Positions 8,554 through 17,655 of a stretch of 64,000 nucleotides of DNA are shown here, in pieces. The notes under the pieces are model-generated. The model saw only the letters and a list, made by a program, of their open reading frames with translations. It searched no databases and was not told the origin of the DNA. The translations under genes were made by a program, and so were the position numbers. This DNA is from Microtetraspora sp. NBRC 13810 (GTDB taxonomy: Bacteria > Actinomycetota > Actinomycetes > Streptosporangiales > Streptosporangiaceae): the NCBI RefSeq assembly GCF_030268685.1, contig NZ_BSRQ01000016.1, positions 1-64,000 on the forward strand. The letters are read 5' to 3'. How positions within the stretch are numbered: the first letter of the stretch is position 1; every line of letters begins with the position of its first letter.

Positions 8554-9704
8554 GCGGCGCTCTTGTCGTCTTTCTTGGGGCCGAAGGTCTCGACCGCGTC
8601 GGTGTACCGGTCGGCGGCGTCCACGACGTGGCCGACGGCCCACACCGCCGACGTGCCCGGAAGGTGGGAGACGGCCTGCAGGCGCATCGTCGTGCCCTTC
8701 GCGGCGTCCGCCTCGCCGCGGATGGTCTTCACGGTGCGGCCGTCGTAGCGCAGCAGGAACGCCTCGCCCGGGTCCTCGGGGTCGAAGCCGGAGATCCAGA
8801 ACCTGCCCGCGCCGTCGCCGGTCACGCCGTACAGGCTCGCGTCGTCCTCGGGCACCCGGACCTGGGACCAGCGCCTGCCGTTCCAGGAGAGCACCAGCGG
8901 GGTGGACTCGCCGCCGGAGTGCAGGACGCCGCCGACGGCCAGCGCCCGCTTCGGCCCGTCGAACTGGACGTCGCGCAGGTAGCCGCCCGGGATGCGGGGC
9001 AGCGTCATCGCCTTCCACGTGCCGCCGGACAGCCGCATGACCAGCGGCCTGCGCTCGCCGTCACCCACCGCCATGCCGTCGCCCCTGGCCGAGACCGCCA
9101 CCGCGTAGAGCGTGCCCTCGTCGCGCGGCTGCGGCTCGACCCGCCAGACGCCGGCCGCCTGGGTGAGGATCAGCGGCCTGCCGTCGCGGCTGCCCACGGC
9201 GGCCACCCTGCCGGGCACCGCGTCCACCCCGCCGAGCCAGTCGCCGGAGCGGAGCTGCTCGACGCCCACCCGGTCGAAGTTGGACCCGTCGCCGTGCGCG
9301 ACATATGGCAGGCCGTCGTGCGCGGTGCCGACCGTCCACAGGTCGGTGGCCGAGGCGGCCGCGATGGACCGCAGGGACCCGGCGCCGGTGTCGTCGTTGC
9401 GGATGCTCACCTGGCTCCAGGCCCGGCCGTCCCAGTGCGCGATGGCGCCGCGGTAACGCCAGGCGTCCCAGATGTCCTGCTGGCCGACCGCCCACACGTC
9501 GGTCCCGGACAGGCCCGCCACGTCGAAGAGCGAGCCGTCGCCGGGCAGGCCGACCCGGGTCGACTCCTGCCAGGCTTCGGCCGCGGCGGACGGTCGGATC
9601 GGATCGGCTTGGGCGTGCGCGGCCGAGCCGGGAACGATCGGTCCGGACACGAGCGCGACTCCCGCGCACACCGCCAACGCACGCCGCGCGGTGCAGCGGG
9701 TCAT
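8547..9704 (-). CDS. Secreted beta-propeller-like protein
   Basis: 385 aa beginning MTRCTARRALAVCAGVALVS, a Sec signal peptide with a probable cleavage after AAHA. The mature part repeats blades of a characteristic form: DVWAVGQQ, DLWTVGTA, VAAVGSRDG, MAVGDGERR, LAVGGVLHS, AVWAVGHVV, each followed about 10 residues later by a W-x-x-V/L strand such as GRRWSQV. That is about six or seven WxVG-type blades, so a propeller is likely. There is no catalytic signature, so binding or scaffold roles are possible. The ATG is chosen because it begins the signal peptide directly. Confidence 0.75.
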   Translation of the reverse strand: MTRCTARRALAVCAGVALVSGPIVPGSAAHAQADPIRPSAAAEAWQESTRVGLPGDGSLFDVAGLSGTDVWAVGQQDIWDAWRYRGAIAHWDGRAWSQVSIRNDDTGAGSLRSIAAASATDLWTVGTAHDGLPYVAHGDGSNFDRVGVEQLRSGDWLGGVDAVPGRVAAVGSRDGRPLILTQAAGVWRVEPQPRDEGTLYAVAVSARGDGMAVGDGERRPLVMRLSGGTWKAMTLPRIPGGYLRDVQFDGPKRALAVGGVLHSGGESTPLVLSWNGRRWSQVRVPEDDASLYGVTGDGAGRFWISGFDPEDPGEAFLLRYDGRTVKTIRGEADAAKGTTMRLQAVSHLPGTSAVWAVGHVVDAADRYTDAVETFGPKKDDKSAAS

Positions 9705-9753
9705 AGAAGAATCGTACGGCCACGATCTCGCGGGTGGGGACAACCTGCCGTTT

Positions 9754-10458
9754 TCACGACCCCACGAGCTCCGCGACAACTGGTAAATGATCGGTGGCGC
9801 GCACCAGGTCATCGGGGTCGGCCTCGGCTCCGCCGCAGGCCACGACGGTGAGCCCGGATCCGGCGAAGACGGCGTCGATCCGTTTGTCCGGTCTGCGGGC
9901 CAGGAAGGTCATCCCGTCACCGCGCGGCGCGCACGGGTAACAGTCGGTGAGTTCGCCCGCGATGTAGCGGAAGGTGCGCTGGTCGGCCTGCTCGTTCACG
10001 TCGCCCGCGAGCACCGGCTCCGCGCCGTGCCGGTCGGCGGCGGCCCGGATCAGCGTGAGGGCCTCGGCCGCGTGGCAGAACCTGGCGGAGGAGTCGAGGT
10101 CGAGGTGGATGGAGCCCACCGCGAGCCGCAGGCCGCCCGCCTCGACCACCGCGATGGCCACCGCGCGGCGCTCCAGCGGGAAGAAGCCGCGCAGCAGGTG
10201 GCCCTCCGCGTGCAGCACCCGCGCGCCGGGGCCGACGAACACGGCGGTCCCGCCGCGCCGCAGCCCGGCCGCGACCGTCATCCCGCTCGCGTGGGCCAGT
10301 TGCCGGCGCCTGCGCCGCCACAGCAGCCACCTGGGCGCCTCCTGGACGCACAGGACGTCGGGCCGCAGCGCCCGGATGACCCTGACCAGCGCGGGCACGC
10401 TGTCGTACATCGAGCGCACGTTGTACGTCGCGACCCGCACCGTCGTGGCCACCGTCAT
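9754..10458 (-). CDS. Endonuclease/exonuclease/phosphatase (EEP) family protein
   Basis: 234 aa, with the EEP fold residues in order: ATYNVRS near the N-terminus, the metal-binding glutamate in VCVQEAP, SIHLDLD, AGDVNEQ and the terminal DHLPVVAEL. These phosphodiesterases act on DNA, phospholipids or phosphoinositides; the substrate cannot be told here. No signal peptide. It lies 49 bp upstream of the propeller gene and may be cotranscribed with it. A 14-bp perfect inverted repeat separates it from glk. Confidence 0.85.
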   Translation of the reverse strand: MTVATTVRVATYNVRSMYDSVPALVRVIRALRPDVLCVQEAPRWLLWRRRRRQLAHASGMTVAAGLRRGGTAVFVGPGARVLHAEGHLLRGFFPLERRAVAIAVVEAGGLRLAVGSIHLDLDSSARFCHAAEALTLIRAAADRHGAEPVLAGDVNEQADQRTFRYIAGELTDCYPCAPRGDGMTFLARRPDKRIDAVFAGSGLTVVACGGAEADPDDLVRATDHLPVVAELVGS

Positions 10459-10476
10459 GACCGCAGCGTAATCTCC

Positions 10477-10520
10477 CCGGTTCCTCCCGGCCAGGGGTCC
10501 GGCGAACCGGGAGGAACCGG
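10477..10520. terminator. Hairpin between glk and the EEP gene
   Basis: Perfect 14-bp inverted repeat (10477-10490 with 10507-10520) and a 16-nt loop, just after the glk stop. No T-run follows, as is common for actinobacterial terminators. Confidence 0.6.
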
Positions 10521-10534
10521 CTGGAAAGAGCGGG

Positions 10535-11479
10535 TCAGCGGAGGCGGGCGAGGTCGGCCGCGCCGACCAGGCCGGCGGAGGCGCCCAGTTCGGCGAGGCG
10601 GATGTCGGCCACCGGGCGGTGCCCGTGCCCGGTCAGCTCGGCGGCGAAGGTCTCCCTGGCCCGGTCGAGGAACAGGTCGGCCGCCCGGGAGACGCCGCCG
10701 CCGATGATGAAGCAGCCGGGGTCGAGCAGCGCGGCCAGGTCGGCCAGGCCGCGGCCGAGCCACTCGCCGAGGAGGTCGAAGGCGCCGAGCGCGGCCTCGT
10801 CGCCGCGCCGCGCGGCCTCGGTGACCGCCTCGCCGCCGATGCCGGCCGGGTCGCCGCCGGCCAGTTCCAGCACTATCCGGCCACGCGCCGGGTCCGCGGC
10901 GGCCAGCTCGCGGGTGTCCTGCACCAGCGCGCTGCCGCTGGCGTAACGCTCCCAGCAGCCCAGCCGGGCGCACCCGCACGGCCGCCCGTCCCGCACCACC
11001 TGCATGTGGCCCAGCTCGGCGCCCATGCCCCAGCGGCCCCGGTAGAGGCGGCCGTCCAGGACGATGCCGCCGCCGATGCCGGTGCCGACGGTCACGCAGA
11101 CGACGTGGCTGCCGCCGCGCCCCGCGCCGAACTTCGCCTCGGCCCAGGCCATCGCGTTGGCGTCGTTCTCCACCACGACGGGCAGGCCGACCAGGTCGGC
11201 GACCTTCTTGCGCAGCGGCTCCTCCCGCCAGGCCAGGTTGGGCGCGAACCTGACGAGCGACCGCGTCTCGTCGATGAATCCGGCCGCGCCGAGGCCGACC
11301 GCCTCGATGTCGCGGCCCTGGGCCAGCTCCTTGACCACGTCTCCGATGGTCGCCGCCACCTGGTCCGGGTGCTGGGCGGGGGTCGACCGCAAGGTGTGCC
11401 CGACGATGGTGCCGTCGTCGTCCACCACGCCCGCCGCGACCTTCGTGCCGCCGATGTCAACACCGATGGTGAGCGCCAT
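10535..11479 (-). CDS. glk: ROK-family glucokinase
   Basis: 314 aa. The ATP-binding DIGGTK is at residues 8-13; the ROK zinc site is C-G-C-x4-C in CGCARLGCWERYASG near residue 170; VENDANAMA and GTGIGGGIV are also present. Length and motifs match GlkA of Streptomyces, which phosphorylates glucose and takes part in carbon catabolite control there. The upstream neighbours on the same strand (CxxC protein, ArsA-like ATPase, START-like protein) suggest one operon. Regulatory role here is inference from Streptomyces. Confidence 0.88.
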   Translation of the reverse strand: MALTIGVDIGGTKVAAGVVDDDGTIVGHTLRSTPAQHPDQVAATIGDVVKELAQGRDIEAVGLGAAGFIDETRSLVRFAPNLAWREEPLRKKVADLVGLPVVVENDANAMAWAEAKFGAGRGGSHVVCVTVGTGIGGGIVLDGRLYRGRWGMGAELGHMQVVRDGRPCGCARLGCWERYASGSALVQDTRELAAADPARGRIVLELAGGDPAGIGGEAVTEAARRGDEAALGAFDLLGEWLGRGLADLAALLDPGCFIIGGGVSRAADLFLDRARETFAAELTGHGHRPVADIRLAELGASAGLVGAADLARLR

Positions 11480-11500
11480 CTCCCAACCTTTCCGCCTGGG

Positions 11501-12100
11501 TCACCCCAGGTCGATGTGCTCCACGTCCGGGGGATCCTCCCGGGGTCTCCTGGGCTCGGACGGGCGCGCGATGACGTCGACGGCCTGCCGGAACGCGGCG
11601 AACAGCTCGCCGCCCGCGGCGGCCAGATGGTCGGTGACGCCGGTGCCGGACTCGCGCTGGGCGGCGATGGCCCGGCAGACCGGGCAGGCGCGGCAGATGT
11701 ACTCGTCCTCGTCGTGGGCGGAGACCGCCTCCTCCCACACGTCGCGCTCCTTGCGCCCGCCGCCGCCCAGCGCCTGCCCGAGGCCGGCGGCGGTGCCCTT
11801 CAGCAGGCCGCGGCCGATCTCCCTGGCCGCGCGGTCCTGCACCGCGCCGAACAGCCTCATCGCCTCGTCGGCGACCGACGCCACGGGGTCACGCCGCCCG
11901 CCGCCGTCCCTGTCCCGCGCGTCCCTGTCGCGTAGGTCCCTGTCGCGTAGGTCCCTGTCGCGTGGGTCCCTGTCCCGCAGGTCCCTGTCCCGCGCGTCTC
12001 TCTCCCGCACGGCTCGTTCCCACACGTCCCTGTCCCGCGCGCCGTCCGGCGTGCCCGGGCCGGCGGGGGTGTCACGGTCGTCTCCGGTGTGCTCAGTCAT
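11501..12100 (-). CDS. Hypothetical protein with RD-repeat N-terminus and CxxC pair
   Basis: 199 aa. Residues about 22-66 are built of five-residue units such as RDRDL encoded by 15-bp DNA repeats. The remainder, about 70-199, looks folded: an amphipathic helical stretch, then ICRACPVCRAIA, a CxxC motif that may bind a metal, then another helix. It resembles the DUF5304-type proteins found between glucokinase and ArsA-like genes in Actinobacteria, from memory. Its start overlaps the end of the upstream ATPase gene by 8 nt, so coupled translation is likely. Function unknown. Confidence 0.75.
   Translation of the reverse strand: MTEHTGDDRDTPAGPGTPDGARDRDVWERAVRERDARDRDLRDRDPRDRDLRDRDLRDRDARDRDGGGRRDPVASVADEAMRLFGAVQDRAAREIGRGLLKGTAAGLGQALGGGGRKERDVWEEAVSAHDEDEYICRACPVCRAIAAQRESGTGVTDHLAAAGGELFAAFRQAVDVIARPSEPRRPREDPPDVEHIDLG
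11906..12040. repeat. Nine 15-bp units coding for an Arg-Asp-rich repeat
   Basis: Units start at 11906, 11921, 11936, 11951, 11966, 11981, 11996, 12011 and 12026, with consensus GTCCCTGTCGCGTAG on the plus strand. The units at 11996 and 12011 are degenerate. They lie in frame in the hypothetical gene and give RDRDx repeats. Confidence 0.9.
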
Positions 12101-13289
12101 CAGGCCCTCCCGCTTCGAACCGTACCCGGAGAAGGCCGTCCCGGAGCGCGGCGTCCTTGACGCTGCGCCGGGCCAGGGCGGCGGGCAGGGCGAGCACGCG
12201 GCGGTGCGAGCCGGCGGTGACGATCAGCTCGTCGCCCTTGCGGGCCAGATCGACCGCGTCCCGGTCGGCGAGGGGCAGGGCGAGCAGCAGCTCGTGGTCC
12301 GCGGTGACGGTCAGCGGCGGCCTCGCGGTGACCGGCCCGAACGGGTCGGCGTCGCCGTAGAGCGCCGCGCCGACGGCGGCCAGGGCGTCCAGCCCGACGG
12401 GCTCGGCGGGCAGGTAGGGCACCCGGTGGATGGGCAGCGGGGAGAAGGACTGCACGGCCTCGTCGAGAAGCGCGGACTGGGCGGCGATCCACTTCTCCCG
12501 CCAGGCGTCGGCGCCCTCCTCGGGGAACACCCGGTTGGCGACGACGGCGTCCACGCGGTAGCCGTACAGGCTGAGGGAGGTCAGGGTGCGGCGGGCCTCG
12601 GCGAGGACGACGGCCTCGGGGGTGAACACGAGCCGGACCGACGCGGTGTCCCCGGCGAGCAGCTCGCGCAGGTCGAGCAGGGCGCGGTGCAGCCGCTCCC
12701 CGGCGCCGACCACCTCCTCGCCCGGCGCGGTCACCTTCGTCACGTGCCTGATCACCGGCGCGAGGGTGCGCAGCAGCCGCCTGGCGACCGGCAGCAGCCG
12801 GCCGACGTGCCAGTCCAGCGCCTCGGGCAGAGCGAGCAGGCGCAGTGTCTCCGCGGTGGGCGCGCAGTCCACGACGATCACGTCCCACCGGCCGCCGGCC
12901 GCCTGCTCGCGCAGCTCCAGCAGGGCGAGCAGCTCCTCGGCGCCGGGCAGGACGGTGATCTCCTCGGCGGTGATCTCGTCGAGGCCGAGCTCCTGGAACA
13001 CGTCCAGGACGTACTCCCGCACCTCGCCCCACTGCCGCTCCAGCGCCTTCTGCGTGTCCACCTGAAGGACGTGCAGGCCGGGCGCGGCCTCGGCCGGCAC
13101 GTGCGCGGGCGGCACGGCGAGCGCGTCGCACAGCGAGTGGGCCGTGTCGGTGGACACGATCAGCGTGCGGAGCCCGCGGCGGGCGGCGAGCGTGGCGGTG
13201 GCGGCCGCGGCCGTCGTCTTGCCCACGCCGCCCTTCCCGGTGAACAGCAGCACGCGCGGCGCCCCGCCACCGGAGGCGGTCGCGCTCAC
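12093..13289 (-). CDS. ArsA/GET3-like anion-transporting ATPase
   Basis: 398 aa. Deviant Walker A TGKGGVGKTT at residues 18-27, then VSTDTAHSL (the switch I region) and DCAPTAETLRLL (switch II). There is a single ATPase domain with an extra C-terminal domain. The syntenic M. tuberculosis gene is Rv2184c. No arsenite genes are nearby, so an arsenic pump role is unlikely; family members may act in protein or membrane targeting. The GTG start forms a GTGA overlap with the stop of the START-like gene, typical of coupling. Confidence 0.85.
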   Translation of the reverse strand: MSATASGGGAPRVLLFTGKGGVGKTTAAAATATLAARRGLRTLIVSTDTAHSLCDALAVPPAHVPAEAAPGLHVLQVDTQKALERQWGEVREYVLDVFQELGLDEITAEEITVLPGAEELLALLELREQAAGGRWDVIVVDCAPTAETLRLLALPEALDWHVGRLLPVARRLLRTLAPVIRHVTKVTAPGEEVVGAGERLHRALLDLRELLAGDTASVRLVFTPEAVVLAEARRTLTSLSLYGYRVDAVVANRVFPEEGADAWREKWIAAQSALLDEAVQSFSPLPIHRVPYLPAEPVGLDALAAVGAALYGDADPFGPVTARPPLTVTADHELLLALPLADRDAVDLARKGDELIVTAGSHRRVLALPAALARRSVKDAALRDGLLRVRFEAGGPDD

Positions 13290-13720
13290 GACGTCTCGAC
13301 CCGCTTCTTGAGCCCCTTCAGAGCGGTGTCGACGATCACCTTCTCGGCCTTGCGCCTGACCATGCCGAGCATGGGCACCTTGAGGTCCACGGCGAGCTCG
13401 TAGGTCACCTCGGTGCCGCCGCCCGCGTCCGCGAAGCGGTAGCTGCCGGTGAGGCCGGAGAGCATCTTGCCCGCCTCCACGATCCGCCAGCCGACCACCC
13501 CGTCGCGCCAGTCGTAGCCCAGGGTGTACTGATCGGAGATCACACCGGCGTCGAGGGCGAACCTGACGGTGGCCGGGAGCCCGTCGTCGCCCGTGGACAG
13601 CACCTCGGCCGATCTCACCTGGGTCGCCCACTCCGGGTAGGCCGGGAAGTCCGCGATCACCGCGAGGACGGCGGGCCTGTCGGCGGCGATGGTGATGCTG
13701 GAGGTCGTGCGATCGGCCAT
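13286..13720 (-). CDS. START/SRPBCC (polyketide cyclase-like) family protein
   Basis: 144 aa, a single SRPBCC domain: SSITIAADRPAVLAVIADFPAYPEW at the N-terminus in the usual strand-helix-helix order (SITIAADRPAVLAVIADF), then a conserved GGTEVTYELAVDLKVP strand pair and a long C-terminal helix. Such proteins bind lipids or other hydrophobic ligands. The same pair, SRPBCC beside an ArsA-like ATPase, is found in mycobacteria (Rv2185c/Rv2184c region). Stop and next start overlap by 4 nt. Confidence 0.85.
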   Translation of the reverse strand: MADRTTSSITIAADRPAVLAVIADFPAYPEWATQVRSAEVLSTGDDGLPATVRFALDAGVISDQYTLGYDWRDGVVGWRIVEAGKMLSGLTGSYRFADAGGGTEVTYELAVDLKVPMLGMVRRKAEKVIVDTALKGLKKRVETS

Positions 13721-13755
13721 GCGCTTACCGTACTCGTTCCGGGCCGTGAGATCGC

Positions 13756-14523
13756 TCACCACTCCAGCGCGAACGGCGTGCGCCTCGACCGGAAGTGCCC
13801 CACGTTCACGCACTCGGTGCGCCCGATCCTGGTCCGCCTGGCCAGCGGCTGGTGCACGTGGCCGAAGAGCGCGTACCTGGGTTGCGTCTTCCTGATCGCG
13901 GCCAGGGTGGCCTCGCTGCCCCGCTCGAACCGCCTGGCCTCCACGTCGTAGAGCAGCTCGGGCACGGCCGGCGGGATGTGGCAGCACAGCACGTCCACCT
14001 CGCCGAGCGCCTCCACCTTGGCCGCGTACTCCTCGTCGGCGATCTCGTACGGCGTGCGGTAGCGGGTGCGCAGGCCGCCTCCGACGAAGCCGACGGTGAG
14101 GCCGCCGAGCTCCACCGTCTGGCCGTCGAGCACGTGGTGGCCGTCCCTGGCGTGCTCGGCCCACAGCCGCGGGATGTCCACGTTGCCGTAGGTCATGTAG
14201 GCGGGGGTGGGCATGGCGGCGAAGATCTCCTCGTACTGGCTGCGCACCATGCGCTCGATGTGCTCGGCGGGGTCGCCGTCCAGGCCGCCCCACAGCCGCG
14301 CGGACATGGCCCTGGCCTCGTCGAAGCGGCCCGCGGTGCGCAGCCCCACGTAGACGGCCGCCTGCTCCGTGCCGAAGAGCGCGGGGAAGATGCCCTGGGA
14401 GAGGTCGTGGTAGTCGATGAAGAGGATGAGGTCGCCGAGGCAGATCAGGGCGTCCGCCCCGTCTCCCGCGCGGCTGAGGGCATCCGCCCTGCCGTGCACG
14501 TCGCTCACGACATGAACCCGCAT
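13756..14523 (-). CDS. Metallophosphoesterase
   Basis: 255 aa. The calcineurin-like metal ligands are in order: SDVHGRAD, CLGDLILF, YGNVDIPR, CCHIPPAV and FGHVHQP. Substrate unknown; could be a nucleotide or protein phosphatase. The start is uncertain: an ATG here begins the first beta strand (MRVHVVSDVH), while an in-frame ATG three codons upstream or a TTG at 14553 are alternatives. None has a clear Shine-Dalgarno, so a leaderless message is possible. First gene of the run MPE, SRPBCC, ArsA, CxxC protein, glk. Confidence 0.83.
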   Translation of the reverse strand: MRVHVVSDVHGRADALSRAGDGADALICLGDLILFIDYHDLSQGIFPALFGTEQAAVYVGLRTAGRFDEARAMSARLWGGLDGDPAEHIERMVRSQYEEIFAAMPTPAYMTYGNVDIPRLWAEHARDGHHVLDGQTVELGGLTVGFVGGGLRTRYRTPYEIADEEYAAKVEALGEVDVLCCHIPPAVPELLYDVEARRFERGSEATLAAIRKTQPRYALFGHVHQPLARRTRIGRTECVNVGHFRSRRTPFALEW

Positions 14524-14704
14524 GCGCGACATATTAACCGTCCGGTCGGTCAACCGGCCGCCGGGTTCCGCCGGTCCGGGGCGCCGGGCTGATAGCGTGA
14601 AATCGCCTTGTGTAACGCCTCAGTGACGGCATCTACCCATGCGTAACTTATCGCGATAGCGTCCGAACCGGCCATTGGTCCCGTGCACCCGGAGGAGCCC
14701 AGCC

Positions 14705-16498
14705 GTGCGCGAGTACACCGTCCCCACGCTGGTGGACGTCCCCCCGTCCGCCAGCTGCATCGACATCGTGTTCCAGCGGGCCGAGCAGGATCCGGGCGCC
14801 GTGGCGCTGCGGCGCAAGGCCGGCGACGACTGGCTGGCGGTCACCGCCGGAGATTTCCGTGACCAGGTGAGCGGGGTGGCCAAGGGCCTGATCGCCTCGG
14901 GAGTGGAGCCGGGCGACCGGGTCGCCCTGATGTCCCGCACCCGTTACGAGTGGACCGTCGTCGACTACGCCATCTGGGCGGCCGGCGGGGTCAGCGTGCC
15001 GATCTACGAGACGTCCTCGGCCGAGCAGGTCAGGTGGATCCTGTCCGACAGCGGCGCCAGGGCGGCGGTCGTCGAGCTCGGCTCGCACGAGGAGACCCTC
15101 CGCGAGGTGCTCGCCGAGCTGCCCGAGGTGCGCGACGTCTGGCGGATCGACGGGGGCGCGATCGACGCGCTGACCGCCAAGGGCGCGGCCGTCGGCGACG
15201 AGACGCTGCTGGAGCGGCGCGCCTCCCGCGGCGGCGCCGACCTGGCCACGATCATCTACACGTCGGGCACCACCGGCCGCCCCAAGGGCTGCCGGCTCAC
15301 CCACGACAACCTGCTCTTCACCGCGCGCAACGTCGCCGCCGGCCCGCTGGAGCGGCTCTTCCAGCAGCGTGACCGGGCCGCCCTGCTGTTCCTGCCGCTG
15401 GCGCACAGCTTCGCCCGGCTCATCGAGGTCATCCTCATCGAGACCGGCACCGTGCTCGGCCACACGCCCAACATGAAGAACGTCGGCCCCGACCTCCAGT
15501 CGTTCCGCCCGTCGTTCCTGCTCGGCGTGCCCCGGGTGTTCGAGAAGGTCTACAACGGCGCCGAGCAGAAGGCGACCGCCGACGGCAAGGGGAAGATCTT
15601 CCACGCGGCGGCCGACACGGCGATCGGGTGGAGCCGCGCGGAGAGCTCCGGCGGCGCCGGCCTCGGGCTCCGCCTCAAGCACGCCCTCTTCGACCGGCTC
15701 GTCTACGTCAAGCTGCGCGCGGCCACCGGCGGGCGGCTGACCGCGGCGGTGTCCGGCGGGTCCGCGCTGGGCGACCGGCTCGGCCACTTCTTCCGCGGCG
15801 CCGGGATCGAGGTCTTCGAGGGGTACGGGCTCAGCGAGACCTCGGCCCCCTCCTCGGTCAACATGCCGGGCGCCAACAAGATCGGCACGGTCGGCAAGCC
15901 GCTGCCCGGCGTGACCCTCGCGATCGCCGACGACGGCGAGGTGCTGGTCAAGGGCCGGCACGTCTTCGACGGCTACTGGAACGACGAGAAGGCCACCGCC
16001 GAGGTGATCGACGCCGACGGCTGGTTCCACACCGGCGACGTGGGCGAGCTGGACGCCGACGGCTACCTGCGGATCACCGGCAGGAAGAAGGAGATCATCG
16101 TCACGGCGGGCGGCAAGAACGTCGCCCCCGGCCCGCTGGAGGACCGGATCCGCGCTCACCCGCTGGTCAGCCAGGCGATGGTGGTCGGCGACGACCGCCC
16201 GTTCATCGCCGCGCTGGTCACCCTCGACCCGGAGGCGGTCGAGCAGTGGAAGGGCGCCAACGGCCGCGCCGGGGCCACGCTCGCCGAGCTGAGCACCGAC
16301 CCGGCCATCCTGGCCGAGGTGCAGAAGGCCGTGGACGACGCCAACCTGTCCGTCTCCCAGGCTGAGGCGATCAAGAAGTTCGCCCTGCTCGGCACCGACA
16401 TCACCGAGGAGTCCGGGCACCTCACCCCGACGCTCAAGGTCAAGCGCGACATCGTCATCCGCGACTTCGCCAAGGAGATCGACGGGCTCTACGGCTGA
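14705..16498 (+). CDS. Long-chain acyl-CoA synthetase (AMP-binding, FadD15-like)
   Basis: 597 aa. The AMP-binding signature YTSGTTGRPKG sits near residue 190; GYGLSET and TGDVGELDADGYL (adenylate contacts) and the C-terminal GRKKEIIVTAGGKN hinge follow. These enzymes activate fatty acids through an acyl-adenylate to acyl-CoA. GTG start chosen for GGAGGAG about 8 bases upstream. M. tuberculosis has fadD15 (Rv2187) at the equivalent place beside pimB'. Its last 10 nt overlap the end of the convergent glycosyltransferase gene. Confidence 0.9.
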   Translation: MREYTVPTLVDVPPSASCIDIVFQRAEQDPGAVALRRKAGDDWLAVTAGDFRDQVSGVAKGLIASGVEPGDRVALMSRTRYEWTVVDYAIWAAGGVSVPIYETSSAEQVRWILSDSGARAAVVELGSHEETLREVLAELPEVRDVWRIDGGAIDALTAKGAAVGDETLLERRASRGGADLATIIYTSGTTGRPKGCRLTHDNLLFTARNVAAGPLERLFQQRDRAALLFLPLAHSFARLIEVILIETGTVLGHTPNMKNVGPDLQSFRPSFLLGVPRVFEKVYNGAEQKATADGKGKIFHAAADTAIGWSRAESSGGAGLGLRLKHALFDRLVYVKLRAATGGRLTAAVSGGSALGDRLGHFFRGAGIEVFEGYGLSETSAPSSVNMPGANKIGTVGKPLPGVTLAIADDGEVLVKGRHVFDGYWNDEKATAEVIDADGWFHTGDVGELDADGYLRITGRKKEIIVTAGGKNVAPGPLEDRIRAHPLVSQAMVVGDDRPFIAALVTLDPEAVEQWKGANGRAGATLAELSTDPAILAEVQKAVDDANLSVSQAEAIKKFALLGTDITEESGHLTPTLKVKRDIVIRDFAKEIDGLYG

Positions 16499-17655
16499 GC
16501 CGGGCGGGGTCCCGAGGGCGCCAGCAGACGATCGAAGCGGGCGGCCACGGCGTCCCAGGTCCACTCCCGGGTGATCCACTCCCGGCCGCGCTCGCCCATC
16601 GCGCGGGCGCGCGCCGGGTCGGCCAGCAGCCCGGCGACGGCGGCGGCGACCTCGGCGGGTGCGGAGCCGTCCACGACCAGCCCGGTCTCGCCGTGCCGTA
16701 CGGCGTCGGGGGCGCCGCCGGAGGAGCCCGCGATGACCGGCAGCCCGGCCGAGGACGCCTCCAGGTAGACGATGCCGAGCCCTTCCAGGTCGATGCCGCG
16801 CAGCCGGGTCCGGCACGGCATCGCGAAGACGTCGCCGGCGTCGTAGTAGGACGGCAGCGCGGCCCACGGCACCGGGCCGGTGATGCGCACCGCCGCCTCC
16901 AGGCCGCCCGCCCGGACGAGCCGTTCCAGCCGGCCGCGGATGGGGCCGCCGCCGACGAGCAGCAGCACCGCGTCGGGGACCTCGGCGAGCACCCGCGGCC
17001 AGGCCCGCACGAGGACGTCCTGGCCCTTGCGCGGGACCAGCCGGGAGACGCAGACGGCGACGGGGCGCTCGCCCAGGCCGAGCGCCTTGCGCACCTCGGC
17101 GCCGCCCGCGCCGGGCCGGAACAGGCCGGTGTCCACGCCGGGCGCGAGCCGTACCAGCTTGGCGTCGGAGATCGCGGCGGCGAGCCTGCCGCGGGTGTAG
17201 TCGCCCAGGTAGGTGACCACGTCGGCGTGCCCGCCGATCCGGGCGAGGACGCCGCGGGAGAGCGGCATGCTGGCCCACGACGCCTCGTGGCCGTGGGTGA
17301 GCATGACGACCCGGCGCGCCCCCGCCGCACGCAGGCCGGGCGCGAGCAGGCCGAGCGGCGCCGCCGCCCCGAACACCACCGTCTCGCAGCCGAACGCCGC
17401 GACGAGCTCGGCCGCCCGGCGCGCCACCGTGGGCAGCGGCAGCATCAGCCGGCCCGGATGCCGCACCACGTGGTACGGCTGGCGCAGGTCGAACGCGTGG
17501 CAGCCGGTCCAGCGGGGCGCGTAGACGACGACTGAGCCCGGCGGGCGGCGCGCGGCGAGCCCGTGCACGAACGCCTGGATCCCGCCGGGGCGGGGAGGGA
17601 AGTCGTTGGTGACGATGAGGGTCTTGCCGGGGGACCCGGCCCCGTCCCCGGTCAC
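16489..17655 (-). CDS. pimB: GDP-mannose-dependent PIM mannosyltransferase PimB-like (GT4)
   Basis: 388 aa GT-B glycosyltransferase of family GT4. The N-terminal domain has TNDFPPRPGGIQ; the C-terminal domain has VSRLVPRKGQD, the GPVPWAALPSYY loop and LEGLGIVYLEASSAG, containing the E-x7-E motif. Position beside fadD matches Rv2188c, which adds the second (alpha-1,6) mannose to phosphatidylinositol mannoside at the inner membrane face. GTG start overlaps the stop of the upstream metalloprotease as GTGA. Function assigned from family and synteny. Confidence 0.82.
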   Translation of the reverse strand: MTGDGAGSPGKTLIVTNDFPPRPGGIQAFVHGLAARRPPGSVVVYAPRWTGCHAFDLRQPYHVVRHPGRLMLPLPTVARRAAELVAAFGCETVVFGAAAPLGLLAPGLRAAGARRVVMLTHGHEASWASMPLSRGVLARIGGHADVVTYLGDYTRGRLAAAISDAKLVRLAPGVDTGLFRPGAGGAEVRKALGLGERPVAVCVSRLVPRKGQDVLVRAWPRVLAEVPDAVLLLVGGGPIRGRLERLVRAGGLEAAVRITGPVPWAALPSYYDAGDVFAMPCRTRLRGIDLEGLGIVYLEASSAGLPVIAGSSGGAPDAVRHGETGLVVDGSAPAEVAAAVAGLLADPARARAMGERGREWITREWTWDAVAARFDRLLAPSGPRPAQP

